A DNA stretch of 43,708 bases from Bacillota bacterium. Lineage in GTDB: Bacteria; Bacillota; Clostridia; DSM-8532. Of this stretch, positions 41,162 through 43,708 are shown in pieces; position 1 is the stretch's first letter, and each line of letters begins with the position of its first letter. The notes below the pieces were generated by a model that was given only the letters and a program-made list of their open reading frames with translations, made no database searches and was not told the origin of the DNA. The stretch covers positions 1-43,708 of the forward strand of contig JAEXRM010000017.1 of NCBI GenBank assembly GCA_023440865.1, in the 5' to 3' direction. The position numbers and the translations under genes are program-made.

Positions 41162-42541
41162 ATGGGCGATCCGACCCGCAAGAATCCGCACAACCTGCCG
41201 GCGGAGCTGCACCGCGACCTCAATCTCATCATCCTCGCGGTCACGTTCGGCATGGCCTACATGACGGTCTACAACGGGCCGTCCCTGAATTCGTTCATCC
41301 GGTCCCTCGGCGGCGGCGACTTCGTGTTCGCGGTCATCATGGCCATGCCGGTGCTCACGGGCCTGCTGCAGCTGGTGGCGTCCGCCGCCCTGCAGAAGGC
41401 GGGGCGGCGCAAGGGGATGTTTATCGCGGCAGGTCTCATCCAGCGGCTCATCCTGCTGCCGGTGGCCCTGGTGCCCATCGTCGTGCCGGAGCGCTTCCAG
41501 GGCATGCGCATCCTGCTCGTGCTGGTGCTCATCGGTGTCAACGCCGGCGCGCAGGCCTTCATGAGCATCATCTTCAACTCCTGGGTCGGCGCGCTGGTGC
41601 CCAACGACATCCGCGGCCGCTACTTTTCGCGCCGCGCCCTCATCAGCACGGTCACCAGCCTCATCGTCGCGCCGCTGTCCGGCCTGTTCCTCGACCGCGT
41701 GCCCGGCCCGAACGGCTATGCCATCCTGTTTGGCGTGGTGGCCGTTCTCGGTGCGCTGGACATCGTCTGCTTCTTCTGGATCACCGATCCGCCGATGGTG
41801 CTCCCCGCGGCCTCGAAGCCCATCCACCAGCGGCTGCTGCAGCCGCTGCGGGACCGCAACTACCGGCAGTTCATCCTCTACGCGACATTCGTGCAGTTCA
41901 GCCTCAATCTCGCCGCTTCCTTCTTCACGCCGTACATGCGCGAGTACTGCCACATGAGCATGCTGTCGATCACCGTGCTCACCCAGATGGTCGGCAGCGC
42001 CTCCACCATCCTGTTCATCGGGCGCATCGGCCGCATGATCGACCGGTTCGGCACGAAAACCGTCCTCACCGTCGCCGCATGGGCCGTGACCTTCCTGCCC
42101 CTGTTCTGGATGTTCGCCACACCCGGGAACTACATTGTGCCCATCCTGGTGGTGCAATTGATCGCGGGGATCCTGTGGCCGGCGTTCGACATGGGGCTGA
42201 TGAACCTGTCGATCTGGCTGGCGCCCGAGGAGGACCGCCCCACGTACCTGGCCGGCTATGCGTTCGTGATGGCCCTGTTCGGCATCCTGCCAGGACAGCT
42301 GCTGGGCGGTGCGGTCATGGAGGGCTTCGGCGGCTGGCTCAAGGCGCATCCCCTGGCCTGGTTCACGGGCCTGCCCATGGCCCCGTTCCATCTGCTGCTG
42401 TTCCTGACCTTCTTCGGACGCCTGCTAGCCACCGTTTTCCTGTTGCGGCGCATCCATGACGCGGATACGCGGGGCACGCCGTGGGACGTGGTCCGCGCCT
42501 TCTTCGTCCGCGAGGGGTGTTGGCTCAGGAAACGTGCCTGA
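41162..42541 (+). CDS. Major facilitator superfamily transporter
   Basis: 459 residues with about 12 TM segments. The loop 2-3 region reads LQKAGRRKGMFI, then GALVPNDIRGRYFSRRALIST in the middle loop, and IGRMIDRFGTKTVLT marks the second-half equivalent. The NDIRGRYFSRR segment is typical of uncharacterised bacterial MFS proteins found in gut and anaerobic Firmicutes; the substrate is unknown. ATG 41162 follows AAGGAG; the same frame is open for about 1.9 kb upstream but that is antisense to the importer genes. It has a full-consensus promoter and is divergent from the iron-type importer operon. Confidence 0.9.
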   Translation: MGDPTRKNPHNLPAELHRDLNLIILAVTFGMAYMTVYNGPSLNSFIRSLGGGDFVFAVIMAMPVLTGLLQLVASAALQKAGRRKGMFIAAGLIQRLILLPVALVPIVVPERFQGMRILLVLVLIGVNAGAQAFMSIIFNSWVGALVPNDIRGRYFSRRALISTVTSLIVAPLSGLFLDRVPGPNGYAILFGVVAVLGALDIVCFFWITDPPMVLPAASKPIHQRLLQPLRDRNYRQFILYATFVQFSLNLAASFFTPYMREYCHMSMLSITVLTQMVGSASTILFIGRIGRMIDRFGTKTVLTVAAWAVTFLPLFWMFATPGNYIVPILVVQLIAGILWPAFDMGLMNLSIWLAPEEDRPTYLAGYAFVMALFGILPGQLLGGAVMEGFGGWLKAHPLAWFTGLPMAPFHLLLFLTFFGRLLATVFLLRRIHDADTRGTPWDVVRAFFVREGCWLRKRA

Positions 42542-42683
42542 TCGCGATCCGCCTTCATGGGAAACGCGGTCGTGCCGATCGTCATGCCGGATGCCCGCCC
42601 GGTTTTTCGGGAAAAGCAATCGCATGTGTTACCGCATGCCCGGGATGGGGTAACGGTGTGGTGGTCCGTTGAGCGGCGGGATG

Positions 42684-42730
42684 TTGACAAGCCAGGGAAA
42701 TGTTCTTATTATAAACATGTAATCATTACA
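42684..42730 (+). promoter_or_regulatory. perR-rubrerythrin promoter with a PerR-box-like palindrome
   Basis: TTGACA (42684-42689), 17 bp, TATTAT (42707-42712). Immediately downstream, TGTAAT-C-ATTACA (42718-42730) is a perfect 13-bp palindrome that fits the 7-1-7 PerR box TTATAATnATTATAA at most positions and covers the transcript start. Upstream in the same 259-bp gap GTTACC/GGTAAC (42628-42654) is a weak inverted repeat. Confidence 0.75.
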
Positions 42731-42800
42731 AAAAGATCGGAACCGGCTCGCTCCTTCACCGAGTCCGCGACATCCGGTCCCCCGCGTTTGGGAGTCAGCC

Positions 42801-43226
42801 ATGCCAGACAATCCGGCAGAAAAAGCCTCGGAACTGCTTCGCGCCCATGGTGTGAGACCCTCCCACCAGCGGGTGCATGTGCTTGGGCATCTGCTGGCGC
42901 ATCCCGAGCATCCCACCGTCGAGGCCATCCACGCAGCCCTGCTCCCGTCGATGCCGACACTCTCGAAGACCACGGTCTACAACACGCTGGGCGTGCTGTG
43001 CCAGGCCGGGCTGGTGCGCATGGTGAAAATCGAGGGCCACGAGGCCCGGTACGATGCCGTGCTGTCGGAGCATGGCCATTGCCGGTGCGACCGCTGCGGG
43101 CGCATCGACGATTTCGAGATCGACATCGGACTGCTGATCCGCACGCTGCCCGAGGGCTTTCGCATCCGGCAGCGCGACGTGTACCTTCACGGCCTGTGCC
43201 GCGCGTGCCAAACCCGTGTTCCATGA
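42801..43226 (+). CDS. perR: Peroxide-sensing Fur-family repressor
   Basis: 141 residues. An N-terminal winged helix (RPSHQRVHVLGHLLAHPEHPTV, TLSKTTVYNTLGVL) and C-terminal dimerisation domain. H37, D85, H91, H93 and D104, the Fe/Mn regulatory ligands of B. subtilis PerR, occur here at the same residue numbers, and C96/C99 plus C133/C136 form the structural zinc site. The ligand set including the Asp at 104 favours PerR over Fur. Oxidation of the His ligands by peroxide releases DNA in the family. GGGAG precedes the ATG. It is followed 39 bp later by rubrerythrin, a classic PerR target, and its own promoter carries a PerR-like box. Confidence 0.93.
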   Translation: MPDNPAEKASELLRAHGVRPSHQRVHVLGHLLAHPEHPTVEAIHAALLPSMPTLSKTTVYNTLGVLCQAGLVRMVKIEGHEARYDAVLSEHGHCRCDRCGRIDDFEIDIGLLIRTLPEGFRIRQRDVYLHGLCRACQTRVP

Positions 43227-43265
43227 ATGGACATACATCCACATCGTCACATGAGGAGGGGAACC

Positions 43266-43708
43266 ATGAACAGTCTCAAGGGCACCAGGACAGCTGAAAA
43301 CCTGCTCAAGGCCTTCGCCGGCGAGTCACAGGCAAGGAATCGCTACACCTTCTATGCCTCGGTGGCGGACAAGGAGGGCTTCAAGCAGATCCGCAGCCTG
43401 TTCACCGAGACCGCCGAAAACGAGAAGGAGCATGCCAAGCGCTTCTACAAGCTGCTTCTCGAAGGTTTCTCGGGCCAGCTTCCCACAGGCATCGAAATCC
43501 ATGCCACATACCCTGTCGCCCAGGGCACCACGCTCGACAACCTGAAGGCGGCAGCCGCAGGCGAGAACGAGGAATGGACCGAACTGTACCCGGCGTTCGC
43601 GCAGGTCGCGTCCGAGGAAGGCTTCCCGGAAGTCGCCGTGGCCTTCAACATGATCGCGAAGGTCGAGGCGCGCCATGAGGCCCGGTACCGCAAGCTTGCC
43701 GACAACAT
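43266..43708 (+). CDS. rbr: Rubrerythrin, N-terminal diiron domain (3' end outside window)
   Basis: 147 codons are visible and the frame runs off the end. The diiron four-helix bundle shows GESQARNRY in helix A, TAENEKEHAK (ExxH) in helix B, AAAGENEEWTELYP in helix C and KVEARHEARYRKL (ExxH) in helix D; the C-terminal rubredoxin-like CxxC domain would lie beyond the window. Rubrerythrins reduce hydrogen peroxide in anaerobes using electrons from rubredoxin or NADH-dependent reductases. GAGGAGGGG precedes the ATG. Probably cotranscribed with perR. Confidence 0.95.
   Translation, partial: MNSLKGTRTAENLLKAFAGESQARNRYTFYASVADKEGFKQIRSLFTETAENEKEHAKRFYKLLLEGFSGQLPTGIEIHATYPVAQGTTLDNLKAAAAGENEEWTELYPAFAQVASEEGFPEVAVAFNMIAKVEARHEARYRKLADN

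Overview
This 43.7 kb window is G+C-rich, densely coded and bacterial. The evidence points to an anaerobic, high-G+C member of the Bacillota (Clostridia-like). It carries a rubrerythrin directly behind a PerR-type regulator whose metal ligands fall at the same residue numbers as in Bacillus subtilis PerR. It also has purine-rich Shine-Dalgarno sites (GGAGG/AAGGAGG) in front of almost every gene, a DUF2680 secreted protein, an EF-G paralogue of the type common in Firmicutes, and sigma-A-like promoters (TTGACA-17-TATAAT). This placement is inferred from gene content; no rRNA or tRNA gene is present to confirm it.

Layout. 0-0.65 kb: 3' end of an EF-G-like GTPase. 0.8-6.8 kb: a probable metal/redox stress block with a C_GCAxxG_C_C protein, a thioesterase, a two-component system whose sensor loop is Met-rich, a divergent secreted Met/Gly-rich DUF2680 protein, a DUF2892 membrane protein and a permease split over two genes. 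7.0-10.6 kb: three genes in one direction, a cyclic-2,3-diphosphoglycerate-synthetase-like P-loop protein, an ornithine-cyclodeaminase-like TIGR00300 protein and carbamate kinase, probably amino-acid/carbamoyl catabolism. 10.9-13.4 kb: a MurA with Asp at the fosfomycin-target Cys position, then a GntR/LacI-type regulator. 13.4-20.4 kb (minus): a membrane GGDEF-EAL protein and a three-gene MacAB-like exporter. 21.0-23.7 kb: a divergent response regulator and kinase. 23.9-27.4 kb: an orphan MNT-type nucleotidyltransferase, a patatin lipase and a two-gene thiol redox pair (two-CxxC protein plus thioredoxin-reductase-like flavoprotein). 27.6-31.4 kb: a complete 7TM NarL-type kinase facing a LuxR-type regulator that overlaps a second kinase-like gene with no ATPase domain. 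31.7-35.2 kb: a UroD-family methyltransferase-like protein divergent from an AraC regulator, then an APH-like kinase. 35.4-37.4 kb: a chemoreceptor. 37.4-40.9 kb (minus): an iron-type ABC importer with 4-nt gene overlaps. 41.2-43.7 kb: an MFS transporter, perR and rubrerythrin (cut by the window end).

A recurrent feature is short-period tandem DNA: a 34-bp array at 5.5 kb, 25-bp at 20.5 kb, 30-bp at 23.6 kb and 24-bp at 33.1 kb. Each sits at a gene edge. The 34-bp array ends in what looks like a -35 box, the 24-bp array lies in the leader of the AraC gene, and the 30-bp array is translated as the tail of a histidine kinase. No phage, IS element, CRISPR array or RNA gene was found.

Signalling genes are unusually frequent: three response regulators, three complete kinases, one ATPase-less kinase homologue, one c-di-GMP enzyme, one chemoreceptor and three one-component regulators.
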